Below are positions 15,997 through 25,362 of a DNA stretch of 64,000 bases, in pieces. Made by a program: the position numbers and the translations under genes. Position 1 is the stretch's first letter. Each line of letters starts with the position of its first letter. The notes under the pieces were generated by a model, which had not been told where the DNA came from, ran no database searches, and saw only the letters and a program-made list of their open reading frames with translations. Source of the stretch: Methylomonas subterranea (GTDB lineage: Bacteria > Pseudomonadota > Gammaproteobacteria > Methylococcales > Methylomonadaceae); NCBI RefSeq assembly GCF_024505185.1, contig NZ_JANIBJ010000012.1:1-64000 (forward strand). Direction: 5' to 3'.

Positions 15997-18900
15997 TCAA
16001 GTCGGCTTCCCGATCTTGCCGCCCGGTTTCAACTTGGCGAACTCCTCGGCCAGCCATTTCACGCGCTCCCAGGTATCCTGTTCCATGCTGATCTTATGCT
16101 GCATGGCCGAAAACACCGGCAGGAAAGACAGTTCGTACAAGTCCGCCAGCTTGCGCAGCACTTCGTCCACGCCCGGCACCGGTTGGTTGACGACTTGTAC
16201 GTGGGTTTCGGATTCGGCGATCTGGCCGCGCAAGCGGGCAATTTGCTCGTTCAGCGCCAACAGCGGCGAAGGGCTTTGCAACTGGCGGGCAACCAGAGCC
16301 AGTTGTTCGCCTATTTGCGACAGCTGGTTCGCCAGCAGGCGTGCCGGGTCGTTATCGTCGCCGAGTTTGCGCAAGCGGCTGTATTCATCCTTGATGGCCC
16401 GCCAGCGCGCCGTTTCCTCGGCCGTCAACACCCCGCGTATTTCCTTGAGTTTTAGCAGATTTTCCTCGGTGCCGCGGGTCAGGGTTTGGGCTTCGCCGGC
16501 GTAGTGGTCGCCTATCAGGTTTTGCAATTCCTCGTCGTTCATCACCGCCGTGACTTTTTCGGCCATCTTGTTCATGTTGCGGTAACTGCCCTGCAACTTG
16601 AAAGGCGGCTCGCTGCGGTAGCGGTCGTCCTGGGCCGCCGAATAGATGTATTGCCGATTGACCGCCAATACCACGTCGCGAATCTTCAACATTTTTTCCA
16701 GCGTCGCGGCAATTTCCCGGCTCTCGGCGGCGGCGTAGCGATGTTCGAATTCGTTGTCGGATACGCTTTCGCCCTGTGCCCGGCGGATGAAGCGGTAGAC
16801 GTCGGCCATGCCGCGCATGGCCAAACCTTGCAAAACCGGGTTGGAGGTCAGGGCATTTTCGATGAAGCTCAGCGCGAACACGGCTTCGTTGCCGCTCAAT
16901 ACGTCGCCCAGATTGTAGATATCGGCGCGATTGGCCAACATATCGGGAATCTTGAAAACCTCGCCGGATTCGGTATAGGGGTTGCCGGCCATCACCACGC
17001 AGAATTTCTTGCCGCGCATGTCGTAGCTCTTGGTCTTGCCCCGCCAGACGCCTTCAATGCGCCTGGAGCCGTCGCACAGCGATATGAATTTTTGCAGAAA
17101 TTCGGCATGGGTGTGCTGGATGTCGTCCAGATACAGCATGACGTTGTTGCCCATTTCCAGAGCCAGATTGAGTTTTTCCAACTCCTTGGCGGCCGTGGCG
17201 TTGGCCGCCTGACCGGGATCCAGGGAGTGCACGCCATGGCCCAGCGCCGGACAGTCGATTTTCATGAACACCAGCCCCAGGCGGTTGCCGATATATTCCA
17301 TCAGCGTGGTTTTGCCGTAGCCGGGCGGTGAAATCAACAACAATAAACCCATCAAATCGGTGCGTTTGGCGCTGCCGGCCGCGCCCATCTGTTTGGCCAG
17401 ATTGTCGCCGACCAGCGGCAGATAAACCTCGTCTATCAAGCGGTTGCGGACGAATGAGGTCAAGGGTTTGGCCCGATAGCGCTCCAGACGCAGCAGCTCG
17501 CGCTCCGCGGCTATCAAATCCTGCCGCAAGGCCTGAAATTGCTGAAAGCCGGGCACGACACAGCGGCGATGTCGTTGCAGGCGCTGGCCGAATTCGTCCA
17601 GACCGAATACCAAGCGCCTGTCCTGGATGCGGGGATGTTCGCCCATCAGGTTCTCGACCACGATATCCAGGCCGGCCGGACTGATTTTGCGTTGAAAATC
17701 GCCGCCCAGGATCAACATGACCGCTTCCGGCACGAAACGCCGGTACGCCGCATATGGGTTTTGTTCGCTTATGCCGCTGAGCCAGCTGTAGCACAGTTGC
17801 CACTGGCCTTCCACCGCGCCACGGGTTTGTTGCAGGGCCAGCTCGAAATCGGCCCGGTGGCCTATGGTATCCAGATGCTGATACAAGGCCTTGACCAGCG
17901 TCTCGGCGGCCTGGCTGGCGACGAATTCCGCCACGGTGGCGGCCAATTCCGCCAACAGATAGTCGGCGGCCACGGTGGGATCGGCGGCCGTCAGGCCGGC
18001 CAGATTGTTGAATTCGGCGATTTTCGGCGCAAGTTGGTCTATCAAGTCGTGATGCGCCTTGCGGCTACCCAGGGTTTTTTGCAACAGGGCCGCGCTTTGC
18101 GCCAGTTTTTGCAGGGTTTGCGTTTGCGGGCCGGCGCCGAAACGCCAAAAAACCAAGGCCAGCGCGCGGGTATCGGGGGTATAACGCAGCGGCCCGGCGC
18201 TTCGATGGGCCGGCAATAGGCGCTCCAGTATCTTGCAGGCATCGGCGTCGTGTATGCCTTTGTCGTAACCTTCCTGATAGCGGGGGCCGGCGTACCGGCG
18301 CACGATTCCAGTCAGTTCGTCCTGTTGCAGTAGCGCCGCATGCAAACCATCCAGACTCAACTCTTCCAGCCCTTGCTCGGCGGCATGCAACAGCGAGGCC
18401 GCCAAATATTCGCCCCGGTAGACCTCGGCGGTTTCGGAAACCAGCGCCTGACTCCAATAATCCTTGAGCGCCACGAGTTGCGGATAGTCGGCCGGCGCAT
18501 AGTAATCGGTACCGACCAGATGCCAGACCAGCTGTTCCTGGCGCTTGATCAAGGTCAGGTCCAGAGGCTGGGTGTTGACGCTGAATTTATGCTTACCCAG
18601 CTTGATCAGCGTGCCGCCTTCCTCGAAGATGTCCTGCCGGTCGCGCAAGGCGCGCATGGCCTGATCCTGCATGGCCTTCAAGCGAGACTGAGCCTCGTCG
18701 GCCTGTACCGAGGCTTCCAATGCCTGTAACTGAGCAATCAACTGCCTCAGTTTCAGCACCATGGGGTCGGCGGCCAGGAAGCTGTTCAGCGCATCGGCCT
18801 GATCGAAACTTTGCAGCCTGCGCTCTATACTGCCGAACAGGCGGTCGGCCGCCGCGACGATGTTTTGCACGCGGCGCTGGATTTCATCCAGCAACACCTG

Positions 18901-21183
18901 CTTGCGCGATTGAAAGGCCTCGAACAATTGCTCGCGTTGCTGGACGATGTCGGCCAGAAACTCATCGAAATCGGCGAAGCGGCTTTCCAGATCTTCCAGT
19001 TGCGTCAACAAGCGGGCCAGTTGATCGTCGCATTGTTGCGGACTTTCCACCGATTCCAGCGCGCTGCCTATGCTTTGCGCAAACAGTTTGAATTGGGCGG
19101 CGAATTCGGCGACCGCCTCTCCGGAACGAAAGCTTTTGCGCTTGTGGCGGGCTTCGGCTTTCAGTTGATTCAGGTTGGCGTAGATTTCGGACAGGGCTTC
19201 CAGTATGCCGGTGCGAACTTGCGGGTCTTCGACTTCGAGACCGGCCAGCGTGCCGTTCAGCAAATCCAGGTTTTGCCCCATCTTTTCCAGTTCGTCGAGC
19301 AAGGGCTGGATGTCGGCGCTGCTTTGGCATTTTTCCAGGCGGGTTTGTTGCTCGGCCAGACTGGCGTGGAATGGCTGCAAGGCGGCCGCGCTGCTCAAAA
19401 AAACCACGGTAGCCCGGCCCAGGCTTTCCAGCTCCGCAGCCAGTTTGTCCTGCAGAGCTTGCACCCTGGCTTGATCGATATGGCGTAATTCCTTGATCGT
19501 CGCCAGCCGTCCTTGTTGCTGGTGCATCGCACCCAGGGCTTGGACGAATTCCTGCGGCGTCTTCCAGCTGTCTACATAAAGATTTTGCAGCAGGTTGAGT
19601 TGGCGGCTCTCGGCTTCGGCCAAGGCCTGGTTGGCTTGCTGGCGTATGCTTTCGACCTTTTCGAACTCGTCCAGCACCAATTCGGCGGTGGCGACGATCT
19701 GGCGAATATCGCCGCCGATGGCACCGACTTCGTCGGCTTCCAGCCAGTGGTAAGCATCGAACAGGCGTTGGCCGGCCGCTATCATGGCTTCGTAATGCGC
19801 GACATTCGGGCGTTTTTCCTGTATCGCTCGAATCAGACTGTAGCCGTCGGAAATGCCTCTGACCAGTTCGGCATTGCCTATCTTGCCGAAGAACGACTGG
19901 CGGGCGGATTGTTGCCGCAGATATTCTTCGTGAAAATACGGGGTTTCCCAAATCTGCATGGCATGGATGCGGCCGGCTTCCTTGTTGTCGTCGCGGAACA
20001 CCAGTAAACGGCCGTCGTTGAACAGGCAAACACCATGGGCGACGATGGGATTTTGCAGGCTCTTGCCGATTAAATTGTAGGAAAACAACACGCTGACGCC
20101 GGCTTCCGCTCCGTAAAAGCGGTACAGCACGTCTTCGCCGTTCGGCGAGCGGCGCGCGCCGGCGAAACTCAGGCCGGACGGCAGGTTTTCGAAGACTTTG
20201 GTTTCGCCGTTTTGTAAATAATATCCGCCCGGAAAGATCAAGCCATGGTCTTCCGGCAGTTGCACGCAGGAAAAGCCGATGGCATCGATGCGTTCGACCG
20301 ATTGGGTCAGGGTATTGAACACCAGAAAGCGGTAATCGTTCTCCCGGTACGGGCGGATTTTCAACAAGATCACCGTGCCCAATTTGGCGTAGGCAATGTC
20401 GGCATCGGCCAGGGATTGATGTTGATCCTCGACCGGCTCCCGGTAAATGCCCAAACCGTCTTCGGTGTTGTTCTCGACCTTGACGGTCAAATCGCCGCCG
20501 ACGGTCTCGACGAAGACCTGATCCAGTATGCTGACATGCGGATGTTTGCCGGCCACATGGTCTTCCCGGCGGGTCGGCGTCCATTCGAAATCGTGGGCCG
20601 GATGGCGCGGCAGGTCGCGCTCGCCGCGGTTGTCGATATAGCTGATCTTGTCGTCGTCGATTTGCCAGCGAAATACCCGGATGTCTTCCAGTTTCAGGCC
20701 GATCTGAAATACCGCCAACAGCCTTTCGGCGCTGACGTGCAGCGACAATAAGCGGGTATTTTTATAGTATCTGTAAAGTTCCTGGAAGTCGGCGACGAAG
20801 CTTGCCTCGTGCAAAAAGCCGTGTTGCGGATTTTGCGGCTCGACGTCCAGACCGTCTTCGGTTTCGACCAGCTTATATAAACTGAATACGTCCTCGACCT
20901 GGGTTTCCTGCTTCAGCCCCAAAAACACGTTGTAGCCGAACAGCATTAAATGCTGGCCGACCCGGACCATGTCGCGCGGCACGCAGTTGTTTTCGGTGCG
21001 CACCCTGACCCTGCCTATGATCTTCAGCTCGGTTTGACCGAACTCCGCGGCGCGCGAGGCGTTCAGACCATCTATCTTGGCCTGCAAGGCCTGGCCCTGT
21101 TGCTCCAGGCGCTTGCGTATGACCTCGAAGGCCTCGCCTTCGGAGACGGCTTGTTCGGTGTCTGTCAAAGCTTCTTCAGTCAT
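15997..21183 (-). CDS. Giant coiled-coil AAA ATPase (annotated elsewhere as DNA repair ATPase)
   Basis: 1728 residues. The N-terminal half has no recognised catalytic motif and is followed by long coiled-coil stretches (about residues 500-900, rich in Gln, Glu, Leu and Ala). A single AAA module lies near 1280-1480: Walker A PPGYGKTTLMEY, Walker B VMLYLDDIQ, then CVVMAGNPYTESGEVFKIPDM resembling the sensor-1 region of MoxR-type ATPases, and NRADIYNLGD. A second coiled coil follows. It is downstream of the flotillin gene on the same strand after a 313-bp repeat-filled gap. I infer a membrane- or scaffold-linked remodelling motor; the repair label rests only on automated naming. No signal peptide. 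Confidence 0.85.
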   Translation of the reverse strand: MTEEALTDTEQAVSEGEAFEVIRKRLEQQGQALQAKIDGLNASRAAEFGQTELKIIGRVRVRTENNCVPRDMVRVGQHLMLFGYNVFLGLKQETQVEDVFSLYKLVETEDGLDVEPQNPQHGFLHEASFVADFQELYRYYKNTRLLSLHVSAERLLAVFQIGLKLEDIRVFRWQIDDDKISYIDNRGERDLPRHPAHDFEWTPTRREDHVAGKHPHVSILDQVFVETVGGDLTVKVENNTEDGLGIYREPVEDQHQSLADADIAYAKLGTVILLKIRPYRENDYRFLVFNTLTQSVERIDAIGFSCVQLPEDHGLIFPGGYYLQNGETKVFENLPSGLSFAGARRSPNGEDVLYRFYGAEAGVSVLFSYNLIGKSLQNPIVAHGVCLFNDGRLLVFRDDNKEAGRIHAMQIWETPYFHEEYLRQQSARQSFFGKIGNAELVRGISDGYSLIRAIQEKRPNVAHYEAMIAAGQRLFDAYHWLEADEVGAIGGDIRQIVATAELVLDEFEKVESIRQQANQALAEAESRQLNLLQNLYVDSWKTPQEFVQALGAMHQQQGRLATIKELRHIDQARVQALQDKLAAELESLGRATVVFLSSAAALQPFHASLAEQQTRLEKCQSSADIQPLLDELEKMGQNLDLLNGTLAGLEVEDPQVRTGILEALSEIYANLNQLKAEARHKRKSFRSGEAVAEFAAQFKLFAQSIGSALESVESPQQCDDQLARLLTQLEDLESRFADFDEFLADIVQQREQLFEAFQSRKQVLLDEIQRRVQNIVAAADRLFGSIERRLQSFDQADALNSFLAADPMVLKLRQLIAQLQALEASVQADEAQSRLKAMQDQAMRALRDRQDIFEEGGTLIKLGKHKFSVNTQPLDLTLIKRQEQLVWHLVGTDYYAPADYPQLVALKDYWSQALVSETAEVYRGEYLAASLLHAAEQGLEELSLDGLHAALLQQDELTGIVRRYAGPRYQEGYDKGIHDADACKILERLLPAHRSAGPLRYTPDTRALALVFWRFGAGPQTQTLQKLAQSAALLQKTLGSRKAHHDLIDQLAPKIAEFNNLAGLTAADPTVAADYLLAELAATVAEFVASQAAETLVKALYQHLDTIGHRADFELALQQTRGAVEGQWQLCYSWLSGISEQNPYAAYRRFVPEAVMLILGGDFQRKISPAGLDIVVENLMGEHPRIQDRRLVFGLDEFGQRLQRHRRCVVPGFQQFQALRQDLIAAERELLRLERYRAKPLTSFVRNRLIDEVYLPLVGDNLAKQMGAAGSAKRTDLMGLLLLISPPGYGKTTLMEYIGNRLGLVFMKIDCPALGHGVHSLDPGQAANATAAKELEKLNLALEMGNNVMLYLDDIQHTHAEFLQKFISLCDGSRRIEGVWRGKTKSYDMRGKKFCVVMAGNPYTESGEVFKIPDMLANRADIYNLGDVLSGNEAVFALSFIENALTSNPVLQGLAMRGMADVYRFIRRAQGESVSDNEFEHRYAAAESREIAATLEKMLKIRDVVLAVNRQYIYSAAQDDRYRSEPPFKLQGSYRNMNKMAEKVTAVMNDEELQNLIGDHYAGEAQTLTRGTEENLLKLKEIRGVLTAEETARWRAIKDEYSRLRKLGDDNDPARLLANQLSQIGEQLALVARQLQSPSPLLALNEQIARLRGQIAESETHVQVVNQPVPGVDEVLRKLADLYELSFLPVFSAMQHKISMEQDTWERVKWLAEEFAKLKPGGKIGKPT

Positions 21184-21220
21184 CGGCTTATGGGCGGGTT
21201 AATCCTGAGGAAATCGTTTT

Positions 21221-21344
21221 GTCCACGAAAGGCACGAAAATCACGAAAATTTTCGAATAGTTGCCGACACCGAATCATCATCCAAACGGCGCTGGCAGAA
21301 CCAACAAGCCGATTTATTTCGTGTCTTTCGTGCTTTTCGTGGAC
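21221..21344. repeat. Inverted repeat element in the flotillin-ATPase gap
   Basis: Arms 21221-21248 and 21317-21344 match at 25 of 28 positions as an inverted repeat. Both are built from repeated CACGAAA units (TTTCGTG on the other arm). The 68-bp interior has no gene. Elements with this CACGAAA phrase occur in many gammaproteobacteria and betaproteobacteria. Confidence 0.7.
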
Positions 21345-21356
21345 AGACTGCAATTT

Positions 21357-21480
21357 ACTCTGAAAGTCATGGTAGGAGCGATGCATAGTCGCGATTCGAA
21401 AGCCATCATCACGACTATGCGTCGCTCCTACCAGACGGCCTTTCATTTGCGGGGGCGATGCCCAACATTCATGATCGTTA
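21357..21480. repeat. Variant of the dispersed repeat with its own hairpin
   Basis: The left end (CTCTGAAAGT at 21358) and right end (TTTCATTTGC ... CATGATCGTTA to 21480) match the borders of the 174-bp repeat, but the interior is different: a 22-bp hairpin arm starting GGTAGGAGCGATGC (21371-21392) pairs with 21411-21432 with two mismatches. It lies in the gap between the flotillin and ATPase genes. Confidence 0.6.
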
Positions 21481-21496
21481 GGTTTTTGAACGACCA

Positions 21497-23539
21497 TCAA
21501 CGGCTCAGTTGCTCCAACAAAGCCCTGATCTTGGCCTTGTCTTCGCTGCTGCCTTGCTGCATCAGTTTGTTCAAAAAGGCCGAGACGGACAGGTTTTGCA
21601 AGTCGTCGCTGCCGAGATTGGCGGCGATTTGCTTGACGTCGTCCAACAAATTGGCCTTGCCGCTCAAATGGTCTTCGAAGGTAGCTTTGAGCAAATCGCT
21701 TTTATAAACCGCGCCGTCTATCGCCTTGCCGACCGACAAGGCTTTCATATAGCGGTCGAAAAATTCGCCGTCGCCGCCGACGATGTCGATGTTGGCCTGC
21801 TTGACCGCCTCGCCGAACACGCCGGCATTCAGCGTGGCCGCTTCGCGGGCGGCTTCTATGCCGGCCATGGTTTCGCTGTGGGCGGTATCGACGCGCAAGC
21901 GGAATTCTTCGTGGCTGCGGGTTTTTTCGTCCATGCTGGCCATCGCGGCGAATTTGCTTTTCAAGCCGTCGGCCTCGGCTTGGTAATGCTGACGCACGGC
22001 TTCCGCTTCGGCCTGGCCCCGGCGCTCTATCGCTTCGGCCTCGGCAATCTTGACTTTGACGGCCACCATGGCTTGCTTTTCTTCCGAATCGGCATCGGCG
22101 TTTTTGATCCGCACCTGCGCCATGCCGACCGCCTCGTCGCCTTGGGCCTGAGCCGCCATGCGCTCGCGCAGCACTTTGGCTTCGGCCAGGCCTTGCGCGG
22201 CTTGTTCGGCCTGTATGCCTTCGGCCAGACGGATTTTGGCTTGCGCCTGTTTTTCCGCCGCTTCGAATTCGGCGCCGGCCAGCACCAGGGTTTCCTTTGC
22301 CTTGAATTGGGCGCTTTGTTCAGCCGCCTCGGCGGCCTTGATGTCTTTAACCAGGCTTTCCTGCGCTTCGGCTTCGGCGGCAATCACGATCGCTTGGCGC
22401 TTGCGGTCGGCCTCCGAGACTTCGCGTAATTCCTTGATTCGCTCTTCCTCTTCGGCCACATGTTTTTCGACGGCGATACGCGCGCGTATCACTTCGGCGA
22501 TTTCCTTTTTTTGTTCCTCCAGGGCCTTTTCCTTGGCGATGCGTTGCAATTCGACTTCTTTTTCCCGGTCTATGATTTCCAGTTGGCGCACGCGCTCGAC
22601 TTTCTCGGTTTCGATCGCAATGGCCCGTTCCCGGTTTTTTTCGGCGACTTCGATTTCGCGTTGCTTGTTCTCGTTGTCTATGCCTATGGTTTGTTCGGCC
22701 ACGATACGGGCGCGTTGCTCCTTGGTATGTTCCTCGGCGACGACTTTTTCGGTCTCGGCTTTCTCGCGGGCTTGCACGGTGGCGATTTCGCGTTTTTGTT
22801 TGGACTCGGCGTCGGCTTGTTGGCGTTCCAGCTCCAGCAGCTTTTCCTGGGTTTCGACGTCTTTTTTCTTGATCTGCATTTGCTCGTCGCGTTGCAGCTC
22901 GTTGGTGCGGACGTGTTGTATCGCCGTCAATTCGGTGATCTTGCGTATGCCCTGGGCATCGAGGATGTTATTGGCATCCAACTGATTCATCGGGGTTTGT
23001 TCCAGATAATCGATCGCGGCGTCTTCCAACACGTAACCGTTCAGATCCTGACCTATGACCTGAATGATTTGATCGCGGAAATGGTTGCGTTCACGGTACA
23101 AATCCTCGAAGTCCATGCGCTTGCCGACCGTTTTCAGGGCTTCGGAAAATTTGGCGTTGAACAGTTCTTCTATGGTCTTCTGATCGGAAGCGCGCTCGCA
23201 GCCTATGGCCTGGGCGACTTTCAGCACGTCTTCACGGGTCTTGTTGACCCTGACGAAGAAGGTCACGACGATGTCGGCACGGATATTGTCCTTACATATC
23301 AGACCTTCGCCGCCACGGCGGTTGATTTCCACCGTTTTCAGCGAAATGGCCATTTTTTCGACCCGGTGCAGCACCGGAATGACCAGGCTGCCGGTAAAGG
23401 TGACCTTGGGCTCGCTGCTCAAGGTATTGACTATCATCGCCTGCCCCTGATCGACCTTGCGGTACATCGAGGCGAAGACGATCAGCGCGCCGATCAGGAT
23501 GACCGAAGCGACTGCGGTAATGGTTATGATGATTTCCAT
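21497..23539 (-). CDS. yqiK: YqiK-type flotillin (SPFH/band 7 protein)
   Basis: 680 residues. One N-terminal membrane helix (about 5-28) is followed by an SPFH domain (VDQGQAMIVNT to about residue 200; KTVEINRRGGEGLICKDN is typical) and a very long Glu/Ala/Lys-rich coiled coil (about 210-560) with the flotillin-type EAEA repeats. The C-terminus is a short helical region ending in LEQLSR. Flotillins form membrane microdomain scaffolds. It starts 12 bp after the YqiJ-like gene, the same pairing as E. coli yqiJ-yqiK, and the PspA and AAA genes complete the cluster. Confidence 0.9.
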   Translation of the reverse strand: MEIIITITAVASVILIGALIVFASMYRKVDQGQAMIVNTLSSEPKVTFTGSLVIPVLHRVEKMAISLKTVEINRRGGEGLICKDNIRADIVVTFFVRVNKTREDVLKVAQAIGCERASDQKTIEELFNAKFSEALKTVGKRMDFEDLYRERNHFRDQIIQVIGQDLNGYVLEDAAIDYLEQTPMNQLDANNILDAQGIRKITELTAIQHVRTNELQRDEQMQIKKKDVETQEKLLELERQQADAESKQKREIATVQAREKAETEKVVAEEHTKEQRARIVAEQTIGIDNENKQREIEVAEKNRERAIAIETEKVERVRQLEIIDREKEVELQRIAKEKALEEQKKEIAEVIRARIAVEKHVAEEEERIKELREVSEADRKRQAIVIAAEAEAQESLVKDIKAAEAAEQSAQFKAKETLVLAGAEFEAAEKQAQAKIRLAEGIQAEQAAQGLAEAKVLRERMAAQAQGDEAVGMAQVRIKNADADSEEKQAMVAVKVKIAEAEAIERRGQAEAEAVRQHYQAEADGLKSKFAAMASMDEKTRSHEEFRLRVDTAHSETMAGIEAAREAATLNAGVFGEAVKQANIDIVGGDGEFFDRYMKALSVGKAIDGAVYKSDLLKATFEDHLSGKANLLDDVKQIAANLGSDDLQNLSVSAFLNKLMQQGSSEDKAKIRALLEQLSR

Positions 23540-23551
23540 GGCTGCTCCAGC

Positions 23552-24151
23552 TCAGTCGAGTTTGCTGATGAAATAAAGGTTCTTATCCGCGTCGTAATCG
23601 TAGATCAAGGCACTGTCTCCTTGCGTGAAGTCGTTAGGCGTCGTCGCCCGCACCGAGATGATCAGCCCGGCCCCACCGTCTTCGACCTTGGCCTGACCGA
23701 AATTTTCGTCCACGCTCATCGAGGTGATTTGGCAGGATTTAGCCAACAGCGAGCGGTTACTGCGCGCTTCGTGGGTCACGAACAATTTGCTCAAGGGACG
23801 GGTAATCTTGCCGGTCAGATATACCGCCAGGACCAAGCTTAATATCAACACCGCCACGCCCGCCAGATGGTGGAGCATGCCTGCCGGCAATAGCGACAAC
23901 AACCAGGCATCGCTACACAGGCTCAGGCTCCAGGCAAACAAGAACAGCAGGCTGAACGACAGCGTGATGGGCACGCCGGCCAGACCGAAGGTAGCCATCA
24001 GTCCCGCCAAACCGGTTTCGCTGTCGATGTCCACCTCTATGACATCGAAGACGCCCAGCAAACTGAACAACCAGAACACCAGGCAAATTCCCAGCGGTAT
24101 CGTGTAAACGACGGTTGGGAAACTGCCTATCAGCGTAAACACCGTTTCCAT
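23552..24151 (-). CDS. yqiJ: YqiJ/NfeD-like membrane protein with C-terminal OB fold
   Basis: 199 residues. Hydrophobic helices lie at about 10-35, 48-75 and 88-112, followed by a soluble C-terminal beta-rich part (SLLAKSCQITSMSVDENFGQAKVEDGGAG to NDFTQGDSALIYDYD) that fits the OB fold of NfeD and YqiJ proteins. These act next to flotillins in the membrane and probably anchor or assemble them. It lies 34 bp after the PspA gene and 12 bp before the flotillin gene. Confidence 0.85.
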   Translation of the reverse strand: METVFTLIGSFPTVVYTIPLGICLVFWLFSLLGVFDVIEVDIDSETGLAGLMATFGLAGVPITLSFSLLFLFAWSLSLCSDAWLLSLLPAGMLHHLAGVAVLILSLVLAVYLTGKITRPLSKLFVTHEARSNRSLLAKSCQITSMSVDENFGQAKVEDGGAGLIISVRATTPNDFTQGDSALIYDYDADKNLYFISKLD

Positions 24152-24185
24152 AGTATCCTCCGGGCGCCGATTTCGGATGCGATGA

Positions 24186-24887
24186 CTAAACGCCCTCTTG
24201 AGGCTGTTGAGCCTTCAAGCGTTCCAGAACACTCGCCGCAGTGGCTTTCTTGGTGACGATGCCGGCCTCCTGCAATTTGTTATGCAGTTTTTCGCCGTTT
24301 TCCTCCTGCTGCAAATCCAGCGCCGCCTGCATTTGGTCGGCCTTTTTTTGCTGTTTGGCCTTGATCCGCTCCAGGGATTCGGTTGCGCTGCGCAGCGCGG
24401 AGCGACTGCCGGAAAAACGGCTGGCCACGGCTTCGTTGGCTCTATTGACGCTTTCGGTGGTCTTGACCAAGGCCAGCTCCCGCTCCATGCCCTGGATATT
24501 GCGCTCCGTCACCGCGATGGACTGTTTCAAGATGCCGACGTTGGCGTTCAAACCCTCCAGTATCGCGGTCTGGGTATCCAGCTCGTTGCTGAGTTTGGCG
24601 ACTTTTTCCGCCACCTCCAGCGCCAGATTTTCGTCGTTTTTAGCCAAGGCCCGCACCGCGTAATGCTCGTGTTCCTCGACGGATGTGCGCAGGCCGCCGA
24701 CTCTGCGCTGTACAGCCATTTGTTCGGCTATCACTTCCGTCAGGCTTTCCTTGGCCTGTTCCAGATGCGCCTTGGCATCCCTGACCTCCTGCTCCAGGAT
24801 GCGTATGCCTTGGGCATCGACTATGCTTTCGCCGGCTTCGTTAGCCACGCCGCGTAACGCGGTCATTAATTTATTCAGTAAGTTCAT
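24186..24887 (-). CDS. pspA: PspA/IM30 (YjfJ-type) protein
   Basis: 233 residues, nearly all helical and highly charged. The start MNLLNKLMTALRG is an amphipathic helix that can bind membranes, and ILEQEVRDAKAHLEQAKESL begins the long PspA hairpin. PspA proteins form ESCRT-III-like rods that stabilise or remodel the inner membrane. It is preceded by YjfI 25 bp upstream, which is the yjfI-yjfJ arrangement of E. coli. No PspF or PspBC is present, so control differs from the classical phage-shock operon. Confidence 0.9.
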   Translation of the reverse strand: MNLLNKLMTALRGVANEAGESIVDAQGIRILEQEVRDAKAHLEQAKESLTEVIAEQMAVQRRVGGLRTSVEEHEHYAVRALAKNDENLALEVAEKVAKLSNELDTQTAILEGLNANVGILKQSIAVTERNIQGMERELALVKTTESVNRANEAVASRFSGSRSALRSATESLERIKAKQQKKADQMQAALDLQQEENGEKLHNKLQEAGIVTKKATAASVLERLKAQQPQEGV

Positions 24888-24912
24888 GATGCCTGCCTCC
24901 TTTAGTGAGACG

Positions 24913-25335
24913 TCATTGCAGATAGTCGGCCATCAATTCGATGGCTTCCAGGGTGTTGTCACTCAGCGTCGCAATCTCATGCCGGATGGCGTCGATATCG
25001 GAGCGGGTGCTCAGCGCGCCGAAAATGATGTATTGCTGACCTATCTTGGAAAAAGAGGACAAGGGCATGGGAATATTCAGGGTCAACAAGGCTTCCAGCA
25101 GGGCTTCGCGCCGCTCGGGGATGATTTCCTGTTCACGCCAAAGGTAGGATACGCAAAGGATTTGACTGTCGTCTATGGTCACATAAACCGGAAATTCCTC
25201 CCTGTCCTGAATCAGAACCTGCAGCACCTGCAATTCAACCTCGATGATCTCGGGCGACAACATAGCACCGTTATCCAGCGTAGTGCGGCCCAGGCTCTCC
25301 GCCAATTGGCTTACCGTCAATTTGCCGTTCATCAA
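24913..25335 (-). CDS. yjfI: YjfI family protein (DUF2170)
   Basis: 140 residues, soluble and acidic. The LNIPMPLSSFSKIGQQYIIFGALS and DSQILCVSYLWREQEI segments match the DUF2170 pattern. Its role is unknown; it is usually next to a PspA-like gene, as here, and may be a partner that controls PspA assembly. It is the first gene of the cluster, 41 bp from an inverted-repeat operator and in line with a good promoter. Start MMNGK; the second Met (25332) is an alternative. Confidence 0.88.
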   Translation of the reverse strand: MMNGKLTVSQLAESLGRTTLDNGAMLSPEIIEVELQVLQVLIQDREEFPVYVTIDDSQILCVSYLWREQEIIPERREALLEALLTLNIPMPLSSFSKIGQQYIIFGALSTRSDIDAIRHEIATLSDNTLEAIELMADYLQ

Positions 25336-25362
25336 GTTAACTCCCGTCGTGAGTGCGCGTCC

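Noticed and set aside
18962-20584. 540-codon minus-strand frame inside the large ATPase
   Set aside because: Same strand as the ATPase but another frame; Arg- and Pro-rich composition without motifs.
22460-23842. 460-codon plus-strand frame rich in Phe, Gly and Leu
   Set aside because: It mirrors the coiled-coil codons of the flotillin and the YqiJ-like gene; no ribosome binding site or domain.
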